From NCBI GenBank assembly GCA_948614045.1, contig CAPFSK010000006.1, positions 1 to 52,715 on the forward strand: DNA of 52,715 nucleotides. The letters run 5' to 3'. This document shows positions 1 to 7,253 of this stretch, piece after piece. Within the stretch, counting starts at the first letter, position 1, and the number at the start of each line of letters is the position of its first letter. The position numbers were made by a program, and so were the translations under genes. This DNA is from an uncultured Candidatus Saccharibacteria bacterium (GTDB lineage Bacteria > Patescibacteriota > Saccharimonadia > Saccharimonadales > Saccharimonadaceae). Below the pieces are notes generated by a model. The model was not told where the DNA came from, made no database searches, and worked only from the letters and a program-made list of their open reading frames with translations.

Positions 1-115
1 CCGACCCACTCACGCCTCGCAGCATCGTGAAGCTACCAGTCGGAATCTCTAGGTTTACATCAAATAACACCTGCTTTTTACCATAAGACTTATTCACCCC
101 ACTAAGCGTAATCAT
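1..115 (-). CDS. ABC transporter ATP-binding protein, N-terminal part (runs off the window)
   Basis: The first 38 residues read as the start of an ABC ATPase. MITLSGVNKSYGKKQVL is the usual first strand with the A-loop tyrosine (SYG), and LRGVSGS is the start of a Walker A GxSGSGKS loop at the window edge. The family couples cytoplasmic ATP hydrolysis to transport or to a partner such as FtsX; the substrate cannot be told from this fragment. An extended -10 (TGATATAAT, -10 at 122-127) ends 6 nt before the ATG, so the message is probably leaderless. The family is likely, the subfamily unknown. Confidence 0.7.
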   Translation of the reverse strand, partial: MITLSGVNKSYGKKQVLFDVNLEIPTGSFTMLRGVSGS

Positions 116-137
116 GATCCTATTATATCACGCCATT

Positions 138-1622
138 CTATCTTATTACTACTGCCCTATTCCCCGTACTATTAAATATCGACTCAACCTGTGCCCGTGG
201 CAAATCATAATACCGGCGCCCGTTCAGCGTCAACGGATCCGTCACCCTTTGCACCCCCGTCATACTATTATATCCCGTGAGCAACATCACGTGCAAATTC
301 GCCGGCGCTCCATACCGCCACGCACTCGGCGCCACATAGCTCAACGTCAGATAAATTACCACCGGATTCCCCGCTGCCACTTCCGCATCCAGCGCATCCA
401 AGCTCGCCCCAGTGATATCCACTACATTCGCCCCTGAACTACTTCGACCAAACGCCGCCAGCGGCCCCGGAGCGATCCAAAACGGCGCATCGCTTCCCGC
501 CGACGCGAATATATCTCCTCGAAACCCCGAAAACGGATCATCACTCTTCGGCATCATCTCCGCATACGTCCTAAGATTCATTTCACCAAGATATCCCTTG
601 TACTGCAACCCCATTAAAAGCGATGCCGCCTCACAACCATTTTTCACCCCTTCGCCATTCTGACTCCAATATGGCACGCTAAGCGTATGCCATGCCGCCG
701 CAATCGCTGCCTGTCGCTGGCGATATTCTTCCTCTGCCTTACGTCGCGCCTCTTCTGCAATCCGCTCCCGCTCCGCCAGTGCTTCCTCCGCTTTTTTCAA
801 AACCTCCGCGTACCTCTCCGCCACATCCCGCTGCGGTAGACTGTCAACTCTCGCCTTAATCTCATCATATTGCTCACGTGAAAGATCATCTCGCACCGTT
901 TCCATTCCCTCATCCGTAAACATCCCCGGCACCGCCGCTACGAGGTCAACCATCGCCTGATACTGTCCTTTTATCGCACTAATCCGCCCCTGTAACGCTT
1001 TCTGATAGCTCTCCCTCATTTCACCAAACGTTTCCTGCATCGCCGTAATCGCCTCTGCATCCGTATCCGACTTCAAAATCCCATCCTGGAAAAATTCTTC
1101 CACTTGCTCCCGCACTTCCGCAAACTTTCTCAAGCGCGCAATTCTCTCCTCCACCTCCTGCTTCTGCTGGCTATACTTCTTCGCGCGCACATACCCATTC
1201 TCCGCCTCAATCGCCTCCAACCCCTCAACTTCAAACTCTAGTTTCGGCACTTCTTTCTCATAGTCTTCGTAATACCTCGCCAAATTCTCCGCTACTCTCG
1301 TCACATGCGTCTCCTGTTGCAACTGATACTCATCCGCTCGCGCTATTTCTGACCACATCACCCCACTCAAGACCAACAGAAACCCCAACACTACAATTAA
1401 TACCACTCGCACCCGATAACACATCTGTTTCTTACGCTCTTCTAGTAATTTCAAAGCCTTCTTCGTCATCTTTTTCGGCTTCGCCACTTTCTTCGGAGCA
1501 GGCTTCTTCACTACAGATTTCTCCACTACCGTCTTTTTCGCGCCACCTTTCTTCACCGTCATTTTTGACGCGTTCTTTTTCGCTACCGATTTTTTCTTTG
1601 CCACTTTTTCTTCATCTCCCAT
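138..1622 (-). CDS. Membrane-anchored protein with C-terminal C39-like cysteine peptidase domain
   Basis: About 494 residues. It has a lysine/alanine-rich cytoplasmic N terminus (repeated AKK/VKK), one hydrophobic segment (RVVLIVVLGFLLVLSGVMW), a long charged coiled-coil region with a SurA/stalk look, and a C-terminal Peptidase_C39_2-like domain. The domain starts at LSVPYWSQNGEGVKNGCEAAS (catalytic Cys in NGCEA) and has the candidate His in NLHVMLLTGY and an Asp in VTDPLTLNG. The domain would lie outside the membrane and could process peptides or cell-wall links. The longer reading from 1676 is rejected because a good minus-strand promoter (-35 1679-1684, -10 1656-1661) lies inside it; the ATG at 1622 is the first downstream in-frame start. 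The substrate is unknown. Confidence 0.75.
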   Translation of the reverse strand: MGDEEKVAKKKSVAKKNASKMTVKKGGAKKTVVEKSVVKKPAPKKVAKPKKMTKKALKLLEERKKQMCYRVRVVLIVVLGFLLVLSGVMWSEIARADEYQLQQETHVTRVAENLARYYEDYEKEVPKLEFEVEGLEAIEAENGYVRAKKYSQQKQEVEERIARLRKFAEVREQVEEFFQDGILKSDTDAEAITAMQETFGEMRESYQKALQGRISAIKGQYQAMVDLVAAVPGMFTDEGMETVRDDLSREQYDEIKARVDSLPQRDVAERYAEVLKKAEEALAERERIAEEARRKAEEEYRQRQAAIAAAWHTLSVPYWSQNGEGVKNGCEAASLLMGLQYKGYLGEMNLRTYAEMMPKSDDPFSGFRGDIFASAGSDAPFWIAPGPLAAFGRSSSGANVVDITGASLDALDAEVAAGNPVVIYLTLSYVAPSAWRYGAPANLHVMLLTGYNSMTGVQRVTDPLTLNGRRYYDLPRAQVESIFNSTGNRAVVIR

Positions 1623-1655
1623 TTTTGTACTCAAAAACAGCACATCATTACCATA

Positions 1656-1704
1656 ATTATACCAAAAATCCCTCATTTTGTCTAGGCAGCCCGCATGTTA
1701 TAAT
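1656..1704. promoter_or_regulatory. Overlapping divergent promoters
   Basis: Minus strand: TAGACA (1684-1679), 17-nt spacer, TATAAT (1661-1656), reading into the C39-like gene. Plus strand: extended -10 TGTTATAAT (1696-1704) with TTGTCT (1678-1683) upstream, reading into the cassette leader. The -35 regions overlap, so the two directions should compete. Confidence 0.6.
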
Positions 1705-1710
1705 AAGCTA

Positions 1711-1899
1711 GTGGAATTTCTCCATGGGAACTACCGGTGGCGCCTGAGGTCAAGCTCCAGCCATCCTCGCTCTCATCTAAAGATCGTGAAGTTACCCTTT
1801 CTCTATTCCTCGGGTGAATCCGAAAGGTTTATATATTGATATTTGCCATGGCTTTTATCAAAAATAGTAACTTCTCTGCCTCGCGTCCTACATTTTTCT
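1711..1899 (+). ncRNA. Conserved leader of cassette 1 (leader family F, copy 1)
   Basis: Transcribed sequence between a strong promoter and cassette 1. It shares blocks with the minus-strand sequence at 25360-25540 ahead of cassette 5: TCCATGGGAACT, then GGTG, then TGAGGTCA and GCTCC, and later GATCGTG-AGTT. It has no long ORF; an ATG-initiated heptapeptide (MGTTGGA) echoes the SGTTGATT region that precedes other cassettes. It may be a structured leader or a degenerate upstream part of the parental gene. Confidence 0.4.
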
Positions 1900-2089
1900 G
1901 GCTTTTGTCCGTAGCGGGTGGGCAAATATTGATGGCGGAGCCATGAACAACGTCGGCCAGAACGGCTACTACTGGTCTCGTACTTCTAAATCCACTACTA
2001 ACGCCTATGATCTAGCCTTCAACCCCAGCAATGTCAACCCGTCAAACAACAACGAACGTCGCGATGGTTTCTCCCTCCGCTGCCTCTAA
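1900..2089 (+). pseudogene. Silent surface-protein cassette c1
   Basis: The open frame starts at the conserved GGCTTTTGTCCGTAG block (AFVRSG), contains YYWSRTS, NPSNVNPSN and ends GFSLRCL-stop. It is a FISUMP-like C-terminal segment without start codon or RBS in frame; a short ORF beginning upstream (MAFIKN) runs through it one base out of frame and stops early. The tail after the stop (from 2093) matches the tail of c5, so c1 and c5 form one subtype. Confidence 0.7.
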
Positions 2090-2180
2090 GCTGCCGGTTC
2101 GGTGCCGATCTTTATAAGACTAAATAAAACGAAGAGAAACTTCAGTCGCTCCGCTCCCTCAGCGCTCGTCGTCGATTCAA

Positions 2181-2206
2181 AAAATCTAGAGTAAACTCTA
2201 GATTTT
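2181..2206. repeat. Perfect 12-bp inverted repeat
   Basis: AAAATCTAGAGT and its complement separated by 2 nt. Together with the terminator at 2228-2250 it follows cassette 1. It could be a second terminator or a protein site. Nothing else is seen in 2090-2262 apart from GC-rich simple sequence. Confidence 0.4.
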
Positions 2207-2227
2207 CCTCACGCTCCTCCTCGCTAC

Positions 2228-2250
2228 GAACTCCTTCGGAGTTCTTTTCT
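2228..2250 (+). terminator. Intrinsic terminator after cassette 1
   Basis: GAACTCC-TTC-GGAGTTC hairpin followed by TTTTCT, in the direction of the cassette 1 promoter. Confidence 0.6.
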
Positions 2251-2262
2251 CTCCTTATCTAA

Positions 2263-2307
2263 CCATAGAAAATAAACTAGACAAATTGCCTAGTTTATTT
2301 TCTATGG
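2263..2307. terminator. Long AT-rich hairpin at the end of tRNA-Gly
   Basis: An 18-bp perfect inverted repeat (2263-2280 and 2290-2307) with a 9-nt loop. One arm contains the encoded CCA end of the tRNA, so it probably ends tRNA transcription or guides 3' processing. Confidence 0.6.
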
Positions 2308-2379
2308 TGCGGGTGGAGAGAGTCGAACTCTCGTCTCATCCTTGGGAAGGATACATAATAGCCGTTATACGACACCCGC
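2305..2379 (-). tRNA. tRNA-Gly(CCC)
   Basis: The acceptor arms GCGGGTG/CACCCGC pair fully. The T arm contains GTTCGAC, and the anticodon loop TTCCCAA gives CCC. The CCA end is encoded (2305-2307). The cloverleaf was read by eye. Confidence 0.9.
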
Positions 2380-2401
2380 TAACACCCCCATTATACTACA
2401 C

Positions 2402-3436
2402 TTATTCCCCCGCGTCTACCTCACCCTGCGGCAACACCTCATCTAGCCCCACCGTGATATACTCCTCCACTTCTCCGTCTTGGTATAGCTCCTCCACCAT
2501 CTCACTAAACTTCGTAAACCGAATCTTAATCGATGCGTGACTAACCTGCGTATCCGTCTTCTCAACTAGCTTCACATAATAATATCCGTCACCATTCGTC
2601 GACAAAAACCGTTCACTCACTTGCCCAACATCCAACTTCGCCGCCATCTCCGAACGGCCGCCATCCACATTCAAATTATCCACCAACTGCCCCGTCTCCT
2701 GATATTCAACCGCATCACCCAGCCCCTCAATCACCGCTAGCATATCTCCATCTTTCTCCTGAATCAGCTTCTCTACTTTTTCTGCCATTTCGCGCGCATC
2801 ATCATCTACCGCCTGCGTCACCTTCGCTTTCATTAAAGTCAAATATAGCATCCGTCGATATTCCGTCCGGTTCATCCCAAAATTATCCCGCACAATCTTC
2901 AAAAAGCTCTCTTCGCTTCGCTCAACCCCACCGACGTTCCGATGCTCATCAAACGCCTCGTCAATCTCCTCGTTCGAAACCTCAATCCCCATCTCCTTCC
3001 CTAGTTTCATCGCATAAGCATATTCTATTGCCGACCTCAATGCCGCCTCTTTACATCGTTCGCGCACTATATTATCGTCTTCTTCACCCCCTAGCTGCCC
3101 GCCTTGCTGTTCAGTCGTCAATAAGTTACTCCGATAAATCATCAAATAATCACTATACCGCACTTGCTCACCAGCCACCTTCGCCACTGGCACTGGTATC
3201 ACCTGTGTCACCCGATACAACATATCCCCCGTATCTTGTATCTTATACAGCATCGCCCATCCCACGACAATCATTACCACAATCGCCGCAATCGCTACTA
3301 GCACAGTATTAACCATTAGCTTATGTTTCGCATACTGCATCGGATATTTAAACTTCCGACCCTGCGCCAAGACCTCTTCTCGCCGCTGTTCAACCTTCTC
3401 CCGCTCTGTTCGCGGTTTTTCCTTCAACAAACTCAT
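2402..3436 (-). CDS. Membrane-anchored SurA/PpiC-like protein
   Basis: 344 residues: a charged cytoplasmic start, one transmembrane segment at about 44-66 (VLVAIAAIVVMIVVGWAML), then an extracytoplasmic helical region of SurA_N type (the VAGEQVRYSDYLMIYRSNL strand/helix and helices around IEVSNEEIDEAFDEH). A weak C-terminal repeat (VGQVSERFLSTNGDGYYYVKL) resembles the edge of a parvulin domain. A complete PPIase active site is not evident, so a chaperone or holdase role is more likely than isomerase activity. The start overlaps the stop of the next upstream gene by 4 nt, so the two are co-translated. The family call is moderate. Confidence 0.65.
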   Translation of the reverse strand: MSLLKEKPRTEREKVEQRREEVLAQGRKFKYPMQYAKHKLMVNTVLVAIAAIVVMIVVGWAMLYKIQDTGDMLYRVTQVIPVPVAKVAGEQVRYSDYLMIYRSNLLTTEQQGGQLGGEEDDNIVRERCKEAALRSAIEYAYAMKLGKEMGIEVSNEEIDEAFDEHRNVGGVERSEESFLKIVRDNFGMNRTEYRRMLYLTLMKAKVTQAVDDDAREMAEKVEKLIQEKDGDMLAVIEGLGDAVEYQETGQLVDNLNVDGGRSEMAAKLDVGQVSERFLSTNGDGYYYVKLVEKTDTQVSHASIKIRFTKFSEMVEELYQDGEVEEYITVGLDEVLPQGEVDAGE

Positions 3437-3915
3437 CTTGCCACCTTTTCCACTAAATCTTGTAATACATTATAAATCTTTTCCGGTTTTCGCACCATAC
3501 TAATCCGCATGTTCCCCACTTGCGTCTGCAAAAGTAACGTCCCGTAACCAAACATTCCACCCAAAATCCCCGGCACCTCATAACTAATACTCTGAATCTT
3601 GTCCAATCCCAAATCCACCACCGTCTTTCGAAATAGCCCCCTTTGCCGCACCTGGCGCACACGTTGATTTGTTACTAAGTAATACGAAAAATGCCATAAC
3701 ATATAGACATACAACAGCCCTATCACCCCCACGCCAAGACACCCCAACCAAACATAAAACATATCTTGATTATCTCGCCATAACAGCATTGGAATCATCC
3801 CTGCTACGCCCCAAAACACCAGCCAAATCAAACCACGCCACGCCGTCATCATATGTCTCCGAAAAATCAGCTCAACCTCCTCCCCCTTGCGCTGCCCCGG
3901 AAATGCTTCACTCAT
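3433..3915 (-). CDS. PH (bPH2/YdbS-like) domain membrane protein
   Basis: 160 residues with two transmembrane helices at about 26-44 and 50-75, then a bacterial PH-like domain: YYLVTNQRVRQVRQRGLF, DLGLDKIQSISYEVPGILG, YGTLLLQTQV. The pattern 'tnqRi..r.glf.k...v.l.ki..v' is typical of bPH2 proteins, which sit at the membrane with an unknown ligand. It has its own TATAAT about 10 nt upstream and is translationally coupled to the SurA-like gene. Confidence 0.8.
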   Translation of the reverse strand: MSEAFPGQRKGEEVELIFRRHMMTAWRGLIWLVFWGVAGMIPMLLWRDNQDMFYVWLGCLGVGVIGLLYVYMLWHFSYYLVTNQRVRQVRQRGLFRKTVVDLGLDKIQSISYEVPGILGGMFGYGTLLLQTQVGNMRISMVRKPEKIYNVLQDLVEKVAR

Positions 3916-3970
3916 ATCTACCTCAATTATAACACATTATGCTATAATATACTCAGGCCATATAAGAAGC

Positions 3971-4046
3971 GGCCCGGTAGCTCAATGGATAGAGCAATTC
4001 CGTCCTAAGGAAGAGGTTGTGCGTTCGACTCGCACCCGGGTCACCA
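3971..4046 (+). tRNA. tRNA-Arg(CCU)
   Basis: Acceptor GGCCCGG pairs with CCGGGTC. The D arm contains AGCTCAATGG, the anticodon loop GTCCTAA gives CCU, and the T arm contains GTTCGACTC. An encoded ACCA follows. Confidence 0.92.
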
Positions 4047-4047
4047 T

Positions 4048-4082
4048 AAGAATACCCCAAGCATCTGCTTGGGGTATTCTTA
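4048..4082 (+). terminator. Terminator of tRNA-Arg
   Basis: A 16-bp hairpin (AAGAATACCCCAAGCA and its complement, 2-nt loop) directly after the tRNA. From 4083 to 4218 only GC-rich sequence with short repeats (GCCTTGCC/GGCAAG) is seen. Confidence 0.6.
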
Positions 4083-4218
4083 TATCTACAACCAGTCGAA
4101 CGCCTTGCCGTCAGGCAAGTGCGTGCGTAGCGCAGCGCTGAGGAGCGTAGCGACGAAGTTTCGCAGCCGAACTCACACAAAAAACGTCTTGCATATCTGG
4201 CTCATCGAACCCAACCTC

Positions 4219-4434
4219 TTCCTTTTCCTCCATTAGGCACTACCTAGGTAGAGGCAACGGAGGGGGAAACCATGGTAGCGATCCGATATCTGCATATTTA
4301 ATTCTATAGCTAGAAAAACGAGACGATAGGAGAAAGCAGATGCTCCGGACGTACGCGACCAACCATACCCATCTTGACCTACGAATCTACTTTGTCCATA
4401 AAGAAGATTAACTAGCCCGCTACGGACAAAAGCC
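4219..4434 (-). pseudogene. Silent surface-protein cassette c2
   Basis: AFVRSG at the start, YGWSRTSG inside and the end GFPLRCLYLGSA-stop. The conserved 3' block CTACC(C/T)AGGTAGTGCCTAA plus TGGAGGAAA follows the stop. Only the short 5' block is present; the upstream GATTIVQLP part is replaced by toxin-module sequence. Confidence 0.72.
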
Positions 4435-4458
4435 ATAATAGAGCAATGGATTTTATAC

Positions 4459-4550
4459 TTGTCATAACCGTTTTTGTAAGGTACAATTAAGTTGTAAAGG
4501 TTTGGTTACCGTTTGTTATCGATGTTAATCGTAACAACGGTAATTTTTTG
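4459..4550 (+). ncRNA. Convergent small RNA, candidate antitoxin of toxin module 1
   Basis: The promoter is TTGTCA (4459-4464), 17 nt, TACAAT (4482-4487). A transcript from about 4494 would end at the hairpin TTACCGTTTGTTA...TAACAACGGTAA with a T-run (4542-4549). Its 3' half is antisense to the last ~14 codons of the tiny ORF on the other strand. Confidence 0.6.
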
Positions 4551-4637
4551 TTGAACTTCGACATTGACTTCCGTCTCCGCCTTTGACCGCGAACGGTCGC
4601 GCAGTTTGTCCAACAAATCTAGAATCAGTTTAAGCAT
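4506..4637 (-). CDS. Tiny basic peptide, candidate type I toxin (module 1)
   Basis: 43 residues beginning MLKLILDLLDKLRDRSRS and ending KITVVTINIDNKR. An AAGGAG ribosome site sits 8 nt before the ATG. The N terminus is an amphipathic or hydrophobic helix and the tail a KIT-type beta stretch. It is paralogous to the ORF at 32080-32187 (same MLKLIL start, RNRSR/RDRSR and KIT). It is transcribed from the shared island promoter at 4772-4815 and faces a convergent antisense RNA. No known family is recognised; toxin function is inferred from the layout. Confidence 0.6.
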   Translation of the reverse strand: MLKLILDLLDKLRDRSRSKAETEVNVEVQQKITVVTINIDNKR

Positions 4638-4771
4638 ACGCTATACTCCTTTTTGTTTTTAATGTCCATAGTCAAACGAACACCCCATCAAAAGAGCCCA
4701 ATCCCCCACACTCCACTTGTTAATTGCCACCCTACCCTAGAAAATAACAAGCCGCCCATTGCTCTGTAGCC

Positions 4772-4815
4772 AGACTAGCATAAAATTGAAAATTTTAACA
4801 AGCATAAGTTCAATT
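4772..4815 (-). promoter_or_regulatory. Shared island promoter, copy 1
   Basis: TTGTTA (4801-4796), 18-nt spacer, TAGTCT (4777-4772) with TG before the -10, plus the upstream box TTGAACTTATGC. The same arrangement, always with an 18-nt spacer, occurs at 14013, 25032, 32320, 38028, 41975 and 49342. An AGAGCAATGG copy near 4758-4770 and its complement at 4439-4449 bracket the module. Confidence 0.7.
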
Positions 4816-4893
4816 AAAACTACATTTCATCCACAACACACCACCAAAAAAGCACGCCCGACCCCCACGAACGTGCTACTCTACTGGACTCTA

Positions 4894-5409
4894 TTACCGC
4901 GTATATTTCTCGTTCAAATCCGAGTAATCGTACAGTTCGCCATCCTTAAACCAGAGCTTAATCTCTTTCTTTGCTTCTTCCTTGCTACCACTTGCGTGCA
5001 CCAAATTCGGCACACCCATCCCCTTCGCATCCGAATAACCAAAGCTCATGTGCGAATAATCGCCGCGAATCGTACCCATTTCTGCCGATTTCGGCTCCGT
5101 CGGACCAACAATCTTCCGTACGAGTGGCACCGCCTCGACACCCTCAAGCACAATCGCAATCACCGGCCCCGTCATCATATAGCTCAAATTATAACGAAAC
5201 GCTTGCTCACCCCGCCGTGTGATCATCTGCCCGATATCCTCATAGTGCGCCCGATACTGATCTTCATCCGGCATCACCATCTTCATACCGACAATCTTCA
5301 AACCAACTCGTTCAAACCGCGTAATAATCTCCCCTACAATCCCGCGCTGCACCGAGTCCGGCTTCAAAACTACCAAACTCCGCTCGACCAAATCTTTCTC
5401 TTTGCCCAT
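4894..5409 (-). CDS. ndk: Nucleoside diphosphate kinase
   Basis: 171 residues. The enzyme balances NDP and NTP pools by a phospho-histidine ping-pong reaction in the cytosol. The sequence shows ERSLVVLKPDSVQRG at the start, the GPVIAIVLEG strand, TRGDY-type IRGDYSHMSFG, and NLVHASGS with the active-site His. It is about 20-30 residues longer than the usual 140-150, with an insertion around the MITRRGEQAFRY region. The ribosome site AAAGGAG precedes the ATG, and a TATAAT lies upstream. It stands alone beside an accessory island. The call is secure. Confidence 0.95.
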   Translation of the reverse strand: MGKEKDLVERSLVVLKPDSVQRGIVGEIITRFERVGLKIVGMKMVMPDEDQYRAHYEDIGQMITRRGEQAFRYNLSYMMTGPVIAIVLEGVEAVPLVRKIVGPTEPKSAEMGTIRGDYSHMSFGYSDAKGMGVPNLVHASGSKEEAKKEIKLWFKDGELYDYSDLNEKYTR

Positions 5410-5443
5410 ACAAACTCCTTTACTTTTTCTTATTATAACACAT

Positions 5444-6406
5444 TTATTCAGTTTCCGTATGGAACTTCTCGTGTACTTCTTTAAGATGCGGATCCGTCAC
5501 GTGCGTATAAATTTGCGTCGTCGAAATATCCGAATGCCCCAACATCGCCTGCACCGACCGAAGATCCGCTCCATTCATCAACAAATCCGTTGCAAAACTA
5601 TGTCGTAGAGTGTGCGGCGATACATGTTTCGTAATTCCGGCAAGCTTTGCGTATTTCTGCACAATCCGCTCCACCGACCGCGGCGTCAATCTCCGATAAT
5701 CCCCACTTGTATCCACCGCCTGTAAATTCCGACTATTATTCAAAAACAGCGGCGCGAGCGTATCCGTTCGCTTCTCCAAATACTGTTCCACCCAATTTGC
5801 TGCCGCCTCGGAAATAAAAATCGGTCGATCCTTATTTCCCTTCCCTCGTACGATAAACTCTCGCCGTGACAAATTTATCGAATCGCGATTCAATTTTGTG
5901 AGTTCTGACACACGCAACCCTCCAGAAAACAATAACTCAATAATCGCCCGGTCGCGCAACCCTGTCTCCGTTTCCGTATCAATCTCCGCCAGCAATCTCT
6001 CAATTTCATCATACTGCAAAAACGTCACCTGCTTCCGCGTCACATGCGGCAACTCCACCAACGACGGTTCCAACGACTTAATTCCGCGCTGTGCCAAATA
6101 TTTCAAAAACCCCCTCAACGCCACTAGATGATATGCCTGCGTAATCGCCTGCAGCCCTTCGCCACGCTCATCCTCCAACCGGTTCAATTTCAGCCGAAAC
6201 TTCCTCAGCAACTCCTGCGTAATGTCTTCTGGCCCTAAATCATAGTCTTTCCCAGAAATCTCCCCCGCTATTTCTAGAAATCGCAGTAAATATCGTTCGT
6301 AATTCTCCGCTGTTTTCTTCGATCGCCCCTTTTCAATCTCCAAACTTTCAATAAAATCCTGAATCAGCTCCTGAACTTTCGGTCCTTCCTCTAACTCTTC
6401 GTTCAT
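5444..6406 (-). CDS. Xer-family tyrosine recombinase
   Basis: 320 residues: an N-terminal SAM-like core-binding domain (about 8-115) and a catalytic domain with SGGLRVSEL (Arg), KGNKDRPIF (Lys), HTLRHSFATDLL (HxxR), LGHSDISTTQIYTH (His and nucleophile Tyr). It most likely resolves chromosome dimers as XerC/XerD, but this family also moves cassettes. It is the only site-specific recombinase in the window and lies between islands that carry repeated palindromes, so it is a candidate partner for them. The 4-nt overlap (ATGA) with the upstream gene indicates an operon. Confidence 0.9.
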   Translation of the reverse strand: MNEELEEGPKVQELIQDFIESLEIEKGRSKKTAENYERYLLRFLEIAGEISGKDYDLGPEDITQELLRKFRLKLNRLEDERGEGLQAITQAYHLVALRGFLKYLAQRGIKSLEPSLVELPHVTRKQVTFLQYDEIERLLAEIDTETETGLRDRAIIELLFSGGLRVSELTKLNRDSINLSRREFIVRGKGNKDRPIFISEAAANWVEQYLEKRTDTLAPLFLNNSRNLQAVDTSGDYRRLTPRSVERIVQKYAKLAGITKHVSPHTLRHSFATDLLMNGADLRSVQAMLGHSDISTTQIYTHVTDPHLKEVHEKFHTETE

Positions 6407-6807
6407 TTTATCTTCCCTAAATCTCCATCAATTACCGTAATCTCAAACGCCATTATCTCATCATGAATATACGGCTGTTCCGGCAACGGATTAAGTGCAA
6501 ACACCGGCTTATCAAAATACCGCGCCATATAGAGTTCACAAAAGCTATTCGCCCCAATATACCCCGGAATTCCATTTTTCTCATAATTGCACATTAAGAC
6601 CGCGTCCGCCGCCTTGATTTTCGCCGGATGTTCATGGATCGTATCAGTCTCAAACTTCGCTGCCACCGGATCAAAATCTTCTTGCTTAATCAAACGCCGC
6701 TTCACTCCATCCGGCAACAGGACCTCATGTCCCATCCCCTCCAACTTTTTCGCAATCTCCACCACTTCGTCCGTGAAACTCAAACTACAACAAATACAAA
6801 TCTTCAT
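6403..6807 (-). CDS. Nucleoside 2-deoxyribosyltransferase-like protein
   Basis: 134 residues starting MKICICCSLSFTDEVVEIAK. The pattern 'I..s.sf.d.v..i...L...Gh.V..Pd', then KIKAADAVLMCNYEKNG and GYIGANSFCELYMARYFDKP (catalytic-type Glu in CEL), matches the Rossmann-like Nuc_deoxyrib_tr superfamily. These act in nucleotide salvage or as sanitising hydrolases; the substrate is unknown. The start at 6807 is preceded by GGAGG; the longer reading to 6906 would run into cassette c3. It is coupled to the recombinase gene. Confidence 0.7.
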   Translation of the reverse strand: MKICICCSLSFTDEVVEIAKKLEGMGHEVLLPDGVKRRLIKQEDFDPVAAKFETDTIHEHPAKIKAADAVLMCNYEKNGIPGYIGANSFCELYMARYFDKPVFALNPLPEQPYIHDEIMAFEITVIDGDLGKIK

Positions 6808-6845
6808 CAAACCTCCAATCTTTAATCTCATTTTACCACATCCCC

Positions 6846-7093
6846 GCGCCACCACCATAGTACAGCTACCATTGGCTTTTGTCCGTAGTGGATGGATACC
6901 TCTCAACGGAAATATCGTCCAGGTCAGCTCCTATGGCACGTTATGGACTCGTACCAGCTTCTCCGATAATTTCGCCTATAGTCTCGTTACCAACTCAGTG
7001 CATGTTAATACTGGAAACAATTTTGACAACAAACGCTCATACGGTCTCTCCCTCCGCTGCCACCAACCAGGTAGCGCCCAACAGCGTAAGTAG
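6846..7093 (+). pseudogene. Silent surface-protein cassette c3
   Basis: Has the long 5' block (GATTIVQLPLAFVRSG in frame, with one synonymous change) followed by LWTRTSFS, NTGNN and the end YGLSLRCHQPGSA. The 3' block is degenerate (CAGGTAGCGCCCAA), and the frame runs on to a stop at 7093. No start codon or RBS is evident. In 7094-7253 nothing firm is seen; TTGACT near 7207 could start a transcript toward the 3' end of the HD gene. Confidence 0.68.
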
Positions 7094-7253
7094 ACGAGAA
7101 TCACTTTCTCTTCCGAGATTATGTAGCGCCCACGCCTACGCTAGTAGGTAATTTGGAAATCACGCCAGTTTCTTCGGCAAGAGTATGTCGACGAGATAGG
7201 ATATGATTGACTTCGCAGTATTTTTGTTTAAACTTATTTTCGTCTTTCAATAA

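Noticed and set aside
138..1676. Longer start of the C39-like gene
   Set aside because: A TATAAT -10 box lies between codons of the extension.
3953..4180. 75-residue ORF across tRNA-Arg
   Set aside because: It is the complement of the tRNA and terminator.
6403..6906. Longer start of the deoxyribosyltransferase-like gene and of GrpB (to 33251)
   Set aside because: Both extensions translate cassette 5' block sequence on the wrong strand; internal starts have ribosome sites.
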